Part shown: in pieces, positions 24,185 to 32,173 of the stretch | How positions within the stretch are numbered: the first letter of the stretch is position 1 | Layout of the letters: every line of letters starts with the position of its first letter | From: Spirochaetota bacterium | Lineage (GTDB): Bacteria; Spirochaetota; Spirochaetia; Treponematales; Rectinemataceae | Reading direction: 5' to 3' | DNA length: 61,665 bases | NCBI GenBank assembly: GCA_029778945.1 | Contig: JAKPBN010000346.1 | Span: 1-61,665 of the forward strand | The notes under the pieces: generated by a model | Told to the model about the DNA's origin: nothing | What the model saw: the letters and a program-made list of their open reading frames with translations, nothing else | Database searches by the model: none | Made by a program: the position numbers and the translations under genes

Positions 24185-25073
24185 GGCCGGCCCGACCCAG
24201 GGCCTCGAGGAGGAGCTCGCCAGCCTGGCTGGGCCTTCCGGCCACTTGGGCTCCCGCGGCCCTGAGCGCCGCGGCCTTGCCCTCCACCGTGCCCTTGCCC
24301 CCGGTGACTATGGCTCCGGCATGGCCCATGCGCCTGCCCTTGGGGGCGTTGCGTCCCCCCAGGAAGGCCACGAGGGGCTTGGTAAAGCGCCCATCGCGCA
24401 TCGCCTCGGCCACCTCCTCCTCCATGGTCCCGCCCAGCTCGCCGATGATCACCACCGCGTCGGTGCCATCGTCGGCCTGGAAGTCAGGGAGCATCTCCGC
24501 GAAGCGAGTGCCCGGCACGGGATCGCCCCCCACGCCTATGAGGCTGGACACCCCAAAGCCGGCCCTGACCACCATGGCCGTGACTTCGTTGGTCAGGGAG
24601 CCCGAGCGGGTCATCACCCCGATCCTGCCGGGCTTGTAGACCCGGTCGATCCAGAAGGGGAACATGCCCATCATGGCCCGGCCGGGGCTGATCACGCCGG
24701 AGGTGTTGCCCCCGACAACCCTGGCCCCGCAGGACCGGGCCGCGGCCCGGATCTCCAGGGCCTCCTGGAGGGGTATGCCGTCGGCTATGGTGACTATCTT
24801 CCGAATCCCCGCGTCCAGGGCCTCGTAGACGGCGTCCTTGGTAAAGCGGGGCGGCACAAAGAGCATGGCCGCGTCGGCTGGAACCATGTCGACGGCCCGG
24901 CGCACCGTGTGGAAGACGCTCACGCCCTCGACGGCCTGGCCCTCCTTGCCCGGGGTCACCCCGGCCACTACCGTCGTGCCCAGGTCGATCATGTGCTTGG
25001 TCCAGAAGGAGCCTTCTCCGCCGGTGATCCCCTGGACGAGGACCCGGTCACTCCGATCGATAAAGACGCTCAT
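24171..25073 (-). CDS. ADP-forming acyl-CoA ligase alpha subunit, probable sulfoacetate-CoA ligase
   Basis: Homologue of succinyl-CoA synthetase alpha (SucD), 300 aa. It has an N-terminal CoA-binding Rossmann domain (VQGITGGEGSFWTKHMIDLG, then VTPGKEG) and the phospho-His at residue 251 in RRMGHAGAIV. It overlaps the beta gene by 4 nt (ATGA) and the carrier gene by 14 nt. Placement after an acylating aldehyde dehydrogenase rather than TCA-cycle genes indicates it works on the acyl-CoA made there. Predicted reaction: sulfoacetyl-CoA + ADP + Pi to sulfoacetate + CoA + ATP, as for SqwKL of the known sulfo-transketolase variant. Substrate inferred. Confidence 0.85.
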   Translation of the reverse strand: MSVFIDRSDRVLVQGITGGEGSFWTKHMIDLGTTVVAGVTPGKEGQAVEGVSVFHTVRRAVDMVPADAAMLFVPPRFTKDAVYEALDAGIRKIVTIADGIPLQEALEIRAAARSCGARVVGGNTSGVISPGRAMMGMFPFWIDRVYKPGRIGVMTRSGSLTNEVTAMVVRAGFGVSSLIGVGGDPVPGTRFAEMLPDFQADDGTDAVVIIGELGGTMEEEVAEAMRDGRFTKPLVAFLGGRNAPKGRRMGHAGAIVTGGKGTVEGKAAALRAAGAQVAGRPSQAGELLLEALGRAGHGRA

Positions 25074-26203
25074 CGCGAGCCCCCCTTGCCTGCCGCCGCG
25101 AGGCTGACGGCCTTCCGGACCGCCTCCTCGGTGTCAAAGAGGGGCTCGAGGCCGGCGGCCTTGAGCATCTCCACGGCCTTCTCCTCCCCGGTGCCGCGGA
25201 TGCAGGCGACGATGGGGCAGGAGGGCTTGAGCTTCAGGATAGCCTCGGTGATGCCCTCGGCCATGATGTCAGCCCGGGCTATGGTCCCAAAGGTGACAAT
25301 TAATATAACCTTGGGCTGGTTCTTGAGGCAGAGCTCCATGGCCTGGACGGCCTTCCGGTAGTTGGGCCCTCCGAATTCAAGGTAGTTGGCCACCGAGCCG
25401 CCCTCGTCCACGATCAGGTCGTAGACGACGGTGGTGAGCCCTGCCCCGGCGCACATGAGGGAGATGTCGCCGTCGAACTGGAGATAGGGTATGCCCTCGG
25501 CGGCGGCCTCGAAGGCCGCGTCGGAGTCATAGTAGTCCCGGCCCGGCTCCCGGCCGGCCTGGCGGAAGAGGGCGTTGTCATCGAGGGCGAGCTTGCCGTC
25601 TCCGGCCACCACGGCCCCGGACTTGGTGACAAAGAGCGGGTTGATCTCCGCAAGCTCGGCGTCGTTGGCCCGGAAGACCCTCCAGAGGGCCTCCAGGACC
25701 GAGGCGACCTTCTTGGCCGTGTCCCCCTCGAGGCCCAGGGCATAGGCCACATTGCGGGCCCGGAAGGGCAGGAGGCCCACGGCGAGGTCCACGGACTCCC
25801 GGACGATCTTTTCCGGGGCCCGGACCGCCAGGTCCTCGATCTCCACCCCGCCCTCGGCGCAGGCCAGGACAAGACCGCAGGCGGCCTCGGGATCGACGGT
25901 CACCGAGAGGTAGAGCTCCCGGGCAATGTCGACGGCCTCCTCGACGAGAAGCTTCCTGACCTTGTGGGTGGAGGCGAAGAGGGAGGCCGCCAGGTCCCGG
26001 GCCTCGGCCTCGGTCCTGACGACCTTGATCAGGCCCGCCTTGCCCCGGCCCCCCTGGAGGACCTGGGACTTGAGGACGCAGGGAAAGCCCAGGGAGGAGG
26101 CTGCCTTGGCGGCCTCCTCGGGCCCCGTGCAAAGGACCGACCGGGGCACCGGAATCCCGGCCTTGGCAAAGACCTCTTTGGCCTCGTGCTCGTGGAGTCT
26201 CAT
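25070..26203 (-). CDS. ADP-forming acyl-CoA ligase beta subunit, probable sulfoacetate-CoA ligase
   Basis: Homologue of succinyl-CoA synthetase beta (SucC), 377 aa. It opens MRLHEHEAKEVFAKAGIPVP. The ATP-grasp domain has the LKSQVLQGGRGKAGLIKV loop, with the AEINPLFV motif that binds Mg-nucleotide near residue 205. A C-terminal flavodoxin-like domain has GGSVANYLEFGG. The start at 26203 is the family N-terminus, 7 nt after the aldehyde dehydrogenase stop. It forms a heteromer with the alpha subunit encoded next, giving substrate-level ATP at the end of the SQ pathway. Confidence 0.87.
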   Translation of the reverse strand: MRLHEHEAKEVFAKAGIPVPRSVLCTGPEEAAKAASSLGFPCVLKSQVLQGGRGKAGLIKVVRTEAEARDLAASLFASTHKVRKLLVEEAVDIARELYLSVTVDPEAACGLVLACAEGGVEIEDLAVRAPEKIVRESVDLAVGLLPFRARNVAYALGLEGDTAKKVASVLEALWRVFRANDAELAEINPLFVTKSGAVVAGDGKLALDDNALFRQAGREPGRDYYDSDAAFEAAAEGIPYLQFDGDISLMCAGAGLTTVVYDLIVDEGGSVANYLEFGGPNYRKAVQAMELCLKNQPKVILIVTFGTIARADIMAEGITEAILKLKPSCPIVACIRGTGEEKAVEMLKAAGLEPLFDTEEAVRKAVSLAAAGKGGSR

Positions 26204-26210
26204 GGCAGCC

Positions 26211-27659
26211 TCACTTGCCGTACTTGGCCCAGAGGCCGCCAAAGATCTCCTCATCCGAGGGGCGGCTCATGGGGAGGGGAAGGGAAAGCCAGGTGACGTT
26301 GATAAAGTGCTTCCAGTGGATGTTCTCGCTCGTGATGTTGCCGCCCCAGGTCCCGCAGCCCAGGGTGACCGTCGAGGGCATGCCGTTGGCAAAGGTGCCC
26401 CCATTGCCCGAGGCCATGCCCTGGCGGACCATGATGCGGCTCGAGCGCATGGTTTCGCCCATCCTGCGGATATACTCGTCCTTGGAGCTGAAGAGCCCCG
26501 AGGAATGGCCGGTGCCGCAGGCGTCGGTGATCAGGACCACGGCCTCGAGGCCAAGCTCGAAGCTCGGGCACTTCCAGAGGGCCAGGACGGGGGAGATCTT
26601 CTCCTGGGCCCACTTTTCCGGGGCAGGTCCTCCCTTGCGGGGAAGCTCGGCCTCGACCATGAGGATCTTGGTGCCCGCGGGCACGGCTATTCCAGCGCCC
26701 TCGGCAATGACCAGGGCCGTGCGGGCTATGACCTTGGGGTTCAGAGCCTCGTGGCCATCTTTGCCCACGGGCCAGACCCAGGCGCGGAGCCTCGCCTTTT
26801 CCTCGGGCGTGCAGAGGTAGGCTCCCCTCTCTCTCATGGCGGCGACAAAGGCCCCGTAGACGGCCTCGTGAGCCACGACGGAATTCTCGCTCGAGCAGCT
26901 TGTGGCGTTGTCAAAAGCCTTGGAGACCGAGATCTTCGCGGCCGCGTCCACGGGGTCGGCGTCCTCGGCAAGAAGCTGGACGGCGTTGCCCGGCCCCACC
27001 CCGTAGGCCGGGGTGCCCGAGGAATAGGCGGCTTTGACCATGGGCCCGCCCCCGGTGGCCACCACGAGGTCGACCTGGCGCATGAGCTCTCCCGTGCGGT
27101 CGATAGAGGGCTCCTCGATGCACTGGACGAGGTCCTCGGGGGCGCCAACCTGCCTCAATGCGGCCCGCATAAAGTCACAGGCGATCTTCGAGGCGCCCTT
27201 GGCCTTCGGATGGGGTGCAAAGATGACGGCGTTGCGCCCCTTGAGGATCGAAAGGCCATTGGAGGAAGGGGTAGCCGTGGGATTGGTCACGGGGGCAAGT
27301 GCCCCAATGACGCCCACGGGCTTGGCGAATTTCATGAGGCCCTTCGCCTCGTCGTAGTCGATAAGGCCGACGGTCTTGGCCGTCCTGATGTCCCTCAGGA
27401 CCCCGAGGACCTTGTTCTTGTGCTTGGTGAGCTTGTCCTCGTAGACCCCCATGCCCGTCTCGTCGACCGCGGCCCGGGCCATCACCTGGATGTTCTCGTC
27501 CTTGTAGACAGCCCAGCCCACGGCCAGGCATACCTCGTCGACCCTGGCCTGGTCCCAGGTGGCGGCGACAGCCTGGGCCGCCCGGGCCCGCTCGACCATA
27601 CCGGCCACGACCCGGAAGTCCTCGGTGTCCCGGGCCTCGACCTGCTTGCCTGCGCTCAT
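26211..27659 (-). CDS. sqwD: CoA-acylating aldehyde dehydrogenase, probable sulfoacetaldehyde dehydrogenase
   Basis: 482 aa of the AdhE N-domain/EutE/SauS type. The catalytic Cys is at residue 255 (DNATSCSSENS). A GxGxG-like nucleotide loop is near GVGPGNAVQLL and a GKPVGVIGALAPVTNPT-like segment is near 112-128. The predicted step is sulfoacetaldehyde + CoA + NAD(P)+ to sulfoacetyl-CoA. Ethanolamine- or propanediol-type enzymes are the alternative, but there are no microcompartment shell genes, and the neighbours are a sulfo-transketolase set and a CoA ligase. The ATG lies inside the stop of the isomerase gene (4-nt overlap). The gene symbol follows the published sulfo-transketolase variant from memory. 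Confidence 0.85.
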   Translation of the reverse strand: MSAGKQVEARDTEDFRVVAGMVERARAAQAVAATWDQARVDEVCLAVGWAVYKDENIQVMARAAVDETGMGVYEDKLTKHKNKVLGVLRDIRTAKTVGLIDYDEAKGLMKFAKPVGVIGALAPVTNPTATPSSNGLSILKGRNAVIFAPHPKAKGASKIACDFMRAALRQVGAPEDLVQCIEEPSIDRTGELMRQVDLVVATGGGPMVKAAYSSGTPAYGVGPGNAVQLLAEDADPVDAAAKISVSKAFDNATSCSSENSVVAHEAVYGAFVAAMRERGAYLCTPEEKARLRAWVWPVGKDGHEALNPKVIARTALVIAEGAGIAVPAGTKILMVEAELPRKGGPAPEKWAQEKISPVLALWKCPSFELGLEAVVLITDACGTGHSSGLFSSKDEYIRRMGETMRSSRIMVRQGMASGNGGTFANGMPSTVTLGCGTWGGNITSENIHWKHFINVTWLSLPLPMSRPSDEEIFGGLWAKYGK

Positions 27660-28129
27660 TTGAAGACCTCGTTCTCGTGCTCCTGGACCTTGCCAAAGGC
27701 ATTGGTCAGGAAGTCCTTCTTGAACTCCATCTTCTGGGTAAACTGCATGGAAAGCCAGGCGTCCACAATCTCCTTGCCCACAAAAGGCGCGGTGATCCAG
27801 CCGCCCATCGTGATCACGTTGGCGTTGTTGACTATCTTTGCCCTCTCCCCGGAGAAGACGTCGTCCACGACGCAGGCATAGACGCCCTTGTGCTTGTTGG
27901 CCACGATGGCCATGCCCTGGCCGGTGCCGCAGATGAGGATGCCCTTGTCGGCTTCTCCTTTCTGGATGGCCCGGGCGACAAGGGGAGCCTGCTCGAAATA
28001 GGGCTTGGGGTGGTCGGCGTCGGGGATGCCAAAGTCGATCACCTCGATATCGGCCTTGGCCTTGAGGTGGGCGACGAGCTCCTGCTTGAGGGGAAAGCCC
28101 GAGAGGTCGGAGGCGATGGCGATCTTCAT
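27656..28129 (-). CDS. sqwI: RpiB/LacAB-type isomerase, probable 4-deoxy-4-sulfoerythrose isomerase
   Basis: 157 aa RpiB fold: MKIAIASDLSGFPLK start, catalytic Cys67 in GILICGTGQGM, and NNANVITMGG near residue 101. The usual SDHAG at the start is SDLSGF, so the His of ordinary ribose-5-phosphate isomerase is missing, which fits a changed substrate. It lies 2 nt from the transketolase C-terminal gene and 4 nt overlapped with the aldehyde dehydrogenase gene. In the sulfo-transketolase pathway this enzyme converts 4-deoxy-4-sulfoerythrose to the erythrulose so that transketolase can act again. Function inferred from context. Confidence 0.87.
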   Translation of the reverse strand: MKIAIASDLSGFPLKQELVAHLKAKADIEVIDFGIPDADHPKPYFEQAPLVARAIQKGEADKGILICGTGQGMAIVANKHKGVYACVVDDVFSGERAKIVNNANVITMGGWITAPFVGKEIVDAWLSMQFTQKMEFKKDFLTNAFGKVQEHENEVFK

Positions 28130-28131
28130 AG

Positions 28132-29085
28132 TTACTTCCTTTCCGCGGCCAGGGCCTTGACCCGGTCGGCGATGGCCTCGGCCGTGAGGCCAAAGCGCTG
28201 CTGGAGATAGTCCTGGGTCCCGACCTCTCCAAAGAGGCCCTGGACGCCGATCCGGGCGAGGCGGGGATGGACCGAGGAGGGGGGCAGCTCGGCCAGGAGC
28301 TCGGCCACGGCCGAGCCAAGGCCGCCTTCAGCCTGGGCGTTCTCCGCGGTCACGACGATACCGGTCTTGCGGGCCTGGGCCAGGATAAGCTCGGTGTCGA
28401 GGGGGCGGAGGGACAGGGCGTCGATCACCCCGACCTCGATGCCGGCGGCCTTGAGTAGCTCGGCGGCCTTAAGTGCCGCCGGGACCATCACGGCCCCCAG
28501 GGCCACGATCACGGCGTCCTTGCCCTCCCGGAGCAGCTTGGCCTTCCCGAGCTGGAAGGCTTCTCCTTCGGGATAGAGGGGCTCGATAGCCTTGCGGTGG
28601 AGGCGCATATAGGCCGGGCCGTCAAAGGCGGCAAGCAGGCGGACGTAGGCCGCGAGGGACACCGGGTCCGAGGGCTCGACGATGGGGAGGCCCGGGACGG
28701 TGCGCATGATGCCCAGGTCCTCGAAGGGCATGTGGGTCCCGCCGTTAAAGGCCGCGGAGACTCCCGGGTCGGTGCCCACAAGCCTCACGGGCAGCTGGGC
28801 ATAGGCGCAGGAGACAAAGAACTGGTCAAAGGCCCGGCGGCTGGCAAAGCAGCCAAAGGTCGCCGCAAAGGGCCGCTTGCCCTCGGCGGCCAGGCCCGCC
28901 GCGATGCCCACCATGTTGGCCTCGGCCACTCCGGCGTTGACAAAGCGCTCGGGGTAGGCGGCCTTGAAGGGAGTCGTGCCCGTGGCCTTCATAAGGTCGG
29001 CCTCCACCACCATGACGCGATCGTCGCTTTTCGCGAGGTCTATGAGGGTCTCGACGTAGACCGCCCGCATTTCCTTGTTTGCCAT
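28132..29085 (-). CDS. Transketolase, C-terminal subunit (split enzyme)
   Basis: 317 aa with the pyrimidine-binding and C-terminal domains of transketolase: RVMVVEADLMKATGTTPFK, the Glu-bearing NAGVAEANMVGIAAGLA (Glu contacts the TPP ring), and a final domain with VVTAENAQAEGGLGSAVAELL. With the N-terminal subunit encoded just upstream it forms one active transketolase. In the SQ island it should move C2 units from 6-deoxy-6-sulfofructose and then from sulfoerythrulose to glyceraldehyde-3-phosphate, giving xylulose-5-phosphate twice. Corresponds to half of SqwGH. Confidence 0.88.
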   Translation of the reverse strand: MANKEMRAVYVETLIDLAKSDDRVMVVEADLMKATGTTPFKAAYPERFVNAGVAEANMVGIAAGLAAEGKRPFAATFGCFASRRAFDQFFVSCAYAQLPVRLVGTDPGVSAAFNGGTHMPFEDLGIMRTVPGLPIVEPSDPVSLAAYVRLLAAFDGPAYMRLHRKAIEPLYPEGEAFQLGKAKLLREGKDAVIVALGAVMVPAALKAAELLKAAGIEVGVIDALSLRPLDTELILAQARKTGIVVTAENAQAEGGLGSAVAELLAELPPSSVHPRLARIGVQGLFGEVGTQDYLQQRFGLTAEAIADRVKALAAERK

Positions 29086-29133
29086 ATTGGATAGCTCCTT
29101 AGGTTCCGAAAGCTCGTGGCTGGGGAGCCGGGC

Positions 29134-30000
29134 CTAGCCCAGCTCGGCGACAGCCTTCTTGGCGGTCTCGTAGTCGAAGCTCATGTTGTGGCTGCCCACC
29201 TGGCCCTCGCAGAAGGCCGCGCCCTTGCCCTTGACCGTGTCGAGGACAATCATGGTCGGCTTGCCAGCGCCATCGCCAGCTCCGCTGGCGGCGCCAGCGA
29301 CCGCGCGGGCCTTGGCGCGCTCGATCGCCGCGTCTATGGCCTCCACGTCATGGCCGGGGACACGCTCGGCGGCCCAGCCAAAGGCCGCCCACTTGGCCAC
29401 AAAGTCCGAGCCGGCCTGGTCGAGGTTCATGATCTCAGCGGTGGTGCCGTCGATCTGCATTTTATTGTTGTCCGTAAAGGCTATCAGCCTGTCGAGCCTG
29501 TTGTGGGCGGCGAACATCGCCGACTCCCAGACCTGGCCCTCGTCGGACTCCCCGTCGCCGATGATGGCGAAGGTGTAGGAGTCCCGCTTGTCCAGGCGGT
29601 TGGCGAAGGCTATGCCGCAGGCCGCGGAGATGCCCTGGCCCAGGGAGCCCGTGGTCATGTCGATCCCCGGGGTCTTGTTGCGGTCGCAGTGGGAGGGCAG
29701 TTTGGTGCCGCCCTTGTTGAGGGTGTGGAGCCATTCCTCGGGGAAAAAGCCCTTATAGGCCAGGGTCGAGTAGAGGGCCGGGCCCGCGTGGCCCTTGGAG
29801 AGGACCAGGCGGTCCCGGGCGGGGTCACGGGGATTCCGGGGGTCAAAGCGCAGCTGGCGCTCGTAGAGGACCGCGAGGACCTCGACAATGGAGAGGGCCC
29901 CGCCTATGTGGCCGACCCCCAGGAAGCCTATCGTGTCTATTGTCCGCTTGCGGATCTCCTTGGCTGTGGCCTCGACGGCCGCCTTGTCACTGGCCTTCAT
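29134..30000 (-). CDS. Transketolase, N-terminal TPP-binding subunit (split enzyme)
   Basis: 288 aa. The TPP/Mg motif is complete: FAIIGDGESDEGQVWE to AFTDNNK, the GDG-to-NN pattern near residues 143-172. The DRLVLSKGHAGPALYSTLA and SLGQGISAACGIAFA segments are typical of transketolase. It is followed by the C-terminal subunit gene after 48 nt. Split transketolases also serve normal pentose metabolism, but the flanking isomerase genes place this one in SQ breakdown. Binding of the sulfonate is not visible from the sequence. Confidence 0.88.
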   Translation of the reverse strand: MKASDKAAVEATAKEIRKRTIDTIGFLGVGHIGGALSIVEVLAVLYERQLRFDPRNPRDPARDRLVLSKGHAGPALYSTLAYKGFFPEEWLHTLNKGGTKLPSHCDRNKTPGIDMTTGSLGQGISAACGIAFANRLDKRDSYTFAIIGDGESDEGQVWESAMFAAHNRLDRLIAFTDNNKMQIDGTTAEIMNLDQAGSDFVAKWAAFGWAAERVPGHDVEAIDAAIERAKARAVAGAASGAGDGAGKPTMIVLDTVKGKGAAFCEGQVGSHNMSFDYETAKKAVAELG

Positions 30001-30037
30001 ACCTTGCGTGCCCTCCTGTACAGGTTGTGCGAAACAG

Positions 30038-31354
30038 TTACTTGATGATTTCCCAGCCCAGGAGGCCGGCGGCGATCTCGAGGGGCCTCACGTGGTCGCC
30101 GTAGACCATGGAGGCGTGGTGGGCCAGGCCCGTCCTGATGATGGTGTCCAGGACCTCCTTGACCGGCCGGTCAAAGACGGCCTTGAGGTAGGTGCCCTTG
30201 AGGTCCTTGTCCATGGGGACGGCGGTGGCCCGCTGGAGGAAGAGCCTCCGCTTGCCCCGGGCCGTGTCGAGCCTGGCGATGGAGAGCTCCCCGGACTTGA
30301 GGACAAAGTCCGCGGTGACGCCCTTGCCCCCGGCGAAATAAGTGTCCAGGGAGCGGACCGAGCAGCCGTCCCAGAGATTGCAGGGGGCGACCCCGCAATG
30401 CCAGAAGAGGGCGAAATTCTGCTCGAAGTTGACCTGGGAGAAATCGAAGAGATAGGGGGTCTCTCCCCCTATGGCCTTGTGGAGGAGCATCGAGAGGGCG
30501 CCCTCGAGGTCGCCCTCGCAGGCGAGGATCCGCCCCTCGGACTGGAGAATGGACATGGCCGCGCAGTGGGAGACCCCGTAGTCCCGGGCGAACTCGGGCC
30601 AGCAGCGGATGGCCAGGGCGTCGAGCTTGTTCTTCTCGTAGAAGGCGTTGAGCTTGGCCGAAAGCTCGGCGACCTTGGACACCTGGAGGGCGGAGAGGCC
30701 CGAGACGTCAAAGGTCTTGCGGATCTGGGCTTCCCGCTCGGCGACGGCGGAGGGATCCGCAGTCCCCCCCCAGACATCGGAGAGCTCGTAGTGGTCGAGG
30801 ATAACCCCGGTCTCCTTGTAGAGGGTGGGATCGTCCACGGAGAGGTTAAAGAAGCCATGGGCCCGGAAGCCCGCGATGCCAACATGGGAATTCTTGAGCA
30901 CGGAGATGGCCCGGATCGCGTCCACCCAGTCCTCGTCGAGCTTGTTGCCCACGATGGCCCGGGAGTTGTCCACCCCGGCCTTATAGAGGTTGGAGGCGTC
31001 GAGGTTGACCCCGCAGACCGAGTTGAGGCGGAGCTTGCCCCCGTTGTAGGGCAGCTCGTCCGGGGCCCAGAGGAGGATGGGGGCCTGGCAGCGCTTGCGC
31101 AGCTCCAGGACCAGGTGGCCCAGGTGGAAGGTGCCCGAGACGATGACTAGGCCGTCCAGGTCGGCCCCGCCGAGCTTTTTGGCTGCCGCTTGGGCTTCTT
31201 CTATGGAGATCACGAGGCCGGGGATTGTCTCCCAGCTGACATTCTCCACCTTGGCCACATCGGCGATAAAACCCTTGTAAATCTCCGCCGCAGCGGCAAA
31301 ATCGTAGGTTTCCCGGGCCAGGCAGACGAGGCCAAGACGTATATGTTGTTTCAC
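30038..31354 (-). CDS. Fucose-isomerase-like protein, probable sulfoquinovose isomerase
   Basis: 438 aa, related to L-fucose/L-arabinose isomerases. The N-terminal half has a Rossmann-like pattern (GLVCLARETYDFAAAAE, LVIVSGTFHLGHLVLEL). The C-terminal half holds probable metal ligands: Glu in LACEGDLEGALSMLL, Asp in YLFDFSQVNFEQN and His in FALFWHCGVAPCN. The sulfo-transaldolase and sulfo-transketolase pathways use an isomerase of this family (SqvD type) to turn SQ into 6-deoxy-6-sulfofructose. GTG start with AAGGAG 6 nt upstream. It is first in the catabolic operon, directly behind the operator at 31371. Confidence 0.85.
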   Translation of the reverse strand: MKQHIRLGLVCLARETYDFAAAAEIYKGFIADVAKVENVSWETIPGLVISIEEAQAAAKKLGGADLDGLVIVSGTFHLGHLVLELRKRCQAPILLWAPDELPYNGGKLRLNSVCGVNLDASNLYKAGVDNSRAIVGNKLDEDWVDAIRAISVLKNSHVGIAGFRAHGFFNLSVDDPTLYKETGVILDHYELSDVWGGTADPSAVAEREAQIRKTFDVSGLSALQVSKVAELSAKLNAFYEKNKLDALAIRCWPEFARDYGVSHCAAMSILQSEGRILACEGDLEGALSMLLHKAIGGETPYLFDFSQVNFEQNFALFWHCGVAPCNLWDGCSVRSLDTYFAGGKGVTADFVLKSGELSIARLDTARGKRRLFLQRATAVPMDKDLKGTYLKAVFDRPVKEVLDTIIRTGLAHHASMVYGDHVRPLEIAAGLLGWEIIK

Positions 31355-31370
31355 GGTCGACTCCTTAGGG

Positions 31371-31392
31371 TTATTTTCTTAATGTAAGTAAA
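31371..31392. promoter_or_regulatory. Predicted ROK-repressor operator (copy 2)
   Basis: Read on the minus strand: TTTACTTAC, 5 nt, GAAAATAA, a near-perfect palindrome. It matches the operator at 16398-16419 in 15 of 17 arm positions. It covers the -10 (31392-31387) and the start point of the SQ catabolic operon, the expected position for repression. Confidence 0.68.
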
Positions 31393-31415
31393 TACCAAGA
31401 CCGCTTTTTCGTCAA
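31387..31415 (-). promoter_or_regulatory. Promoter of the SQ catabolic operon
   Basis: TTGACG (31415-31410), 17-nt spacer, TTTACT (31392-31387). This is the same design as the importer promoter at 16375-16403. Confidence 0.7.
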
Positions 31416-31581
31416 CCAGAAAGCGCAGGGCCGGGCGAACCTGAATAAGAGCATCCTTGGGAAAAAATGCCGCCCAGACAAGGCAGCTAGGGCACGAGGA
31501 TGGCATTTTGCCGAAAGTGCTATTTCTTTATATTTTTGATATATGCTATTTACTATCTTGAGGCGCCCAAGCCCCACCACC

Positions 31582-32154
31582 ATGCAATTAGTTCTCCTCG
31601 TCCTGCCATTAGTCCTGGCAGCCCAAACGGAGCCCCACATGCCAGAAACCCTCATCGATGATTTTTCCGCGGCCCGATCTGCCTTAGCCACCGAATGGGA
31701 AGGATTTACTGACCGGGTCATGGGGGGAAAGTCCGAAATGACCGTGGGGATAAGAAGCGAAGCCGACCGGCCCTATCTGTCCATGGCCGGGACCGTGAGC
31801 CTCGCGAACAACGGAGGCTTTATCCAAGCCCGCCTACCCCTCGCAGCTGAAGGCAGGCGCTACCTTGACGCCTCGAAACACTCCGGCATCAAGTTGATGG
31901 TCCGCGGAAGCGGTGAGGATTACTATGTATTCCTTCGCACGACGGGGAATGTTTTGCCCTGGTCCTTCTTTATGGCCCCAGTTCCGGTCTCAGGCGAATG
32001 GCAGGAAGTCCTGATTCCCTGGAGCCAATTCAAGAAAGGCGACTTTGGCTCCCTGTTCGCCCTCAATCCCGCCAAGCTGACAAGCGTGGCCGTAGTGGCC
32101 TATAAGAAGGCCTTCTCTGCCTCGCTCGACCTGGCGCGTATCTCATTCTATTGA
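31582..32154 (+). CDS. Exported CIA30-domain protein
   Basis: 190 aa from the ATG at 31582, which begins a signal peptide (MQLVLLVLPLVLAAQ). An in-frame ATG at 31543 is possible but lies in the AT-rich promoter region. The rest is one CIA30 domain, a galactose-binding jelly-roll fold: LIDDFSAARSALATEWEGFT, DRVMGGKSEM, NNGGFIQARLPL and IPWSQFKKGDFG. Members bind glycans or act as assembly factors. It sits between the SQ catabolic operon and the ROK gene. A TTTACTATC half-site like the operator lies just upstream (31549-31557), so it may belong to the regulon. Role unknown. Confidence 0.75.
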   Translation: MQLVLLVLPLVLAAQTEPHMPETLIDDFSAARSALATEWEGFTDRVMGGKSEMTVGIRSEADRPYLSMAGTVSLANNGGFIQARLPLAAEGRRYLDASKHSGIKLMVRGSGEDYYVFLRTTGNVLPWSFFMAPVPVSGEWQEVLIPWSQFKKGDFGSLFALNPAKLTSVAVVAYKKAFSASLDLARISFY

Positions 32155-32173
32155 GAGCCCCAGCCTCGGCGAG

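Noticed and set aside
24171-26203. TCA-cycle succinyl-CoA synthetase
   Set aside because: The two subunits are embedded by overlaps in the SQ operon between the acylating dehydrogenase and the DASS carrier, with no other TCA gene near.
26211-28319. A 702-codon frame extending the aldehyde dehydrogenase upstream
   Set aside because: The extra N-terminal 220 codons are an antisense-like, Arg/Pro-rich reading of the RpiB-like and transketolase genes. The family start is the ATG at 27659.
22724-31354. Bacterial microcompartment aldehyde pathway (EutE/PduP-like dehydrogenase)
   Set aside because: No shell-protein, phosphotransacylase or diol/amine-lyase genes. The transketolase, fucose-isomerase-like and GH31 sulfoquinovosidase genes explain the dehydrogenase better.
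30038-31354. L-fucose or D-arabinose degradation
   Set aside because: No fuculokinase, aldolase or mutarotase genes nearby. The partners are a split transketolase and a sulfoquinovosidase.
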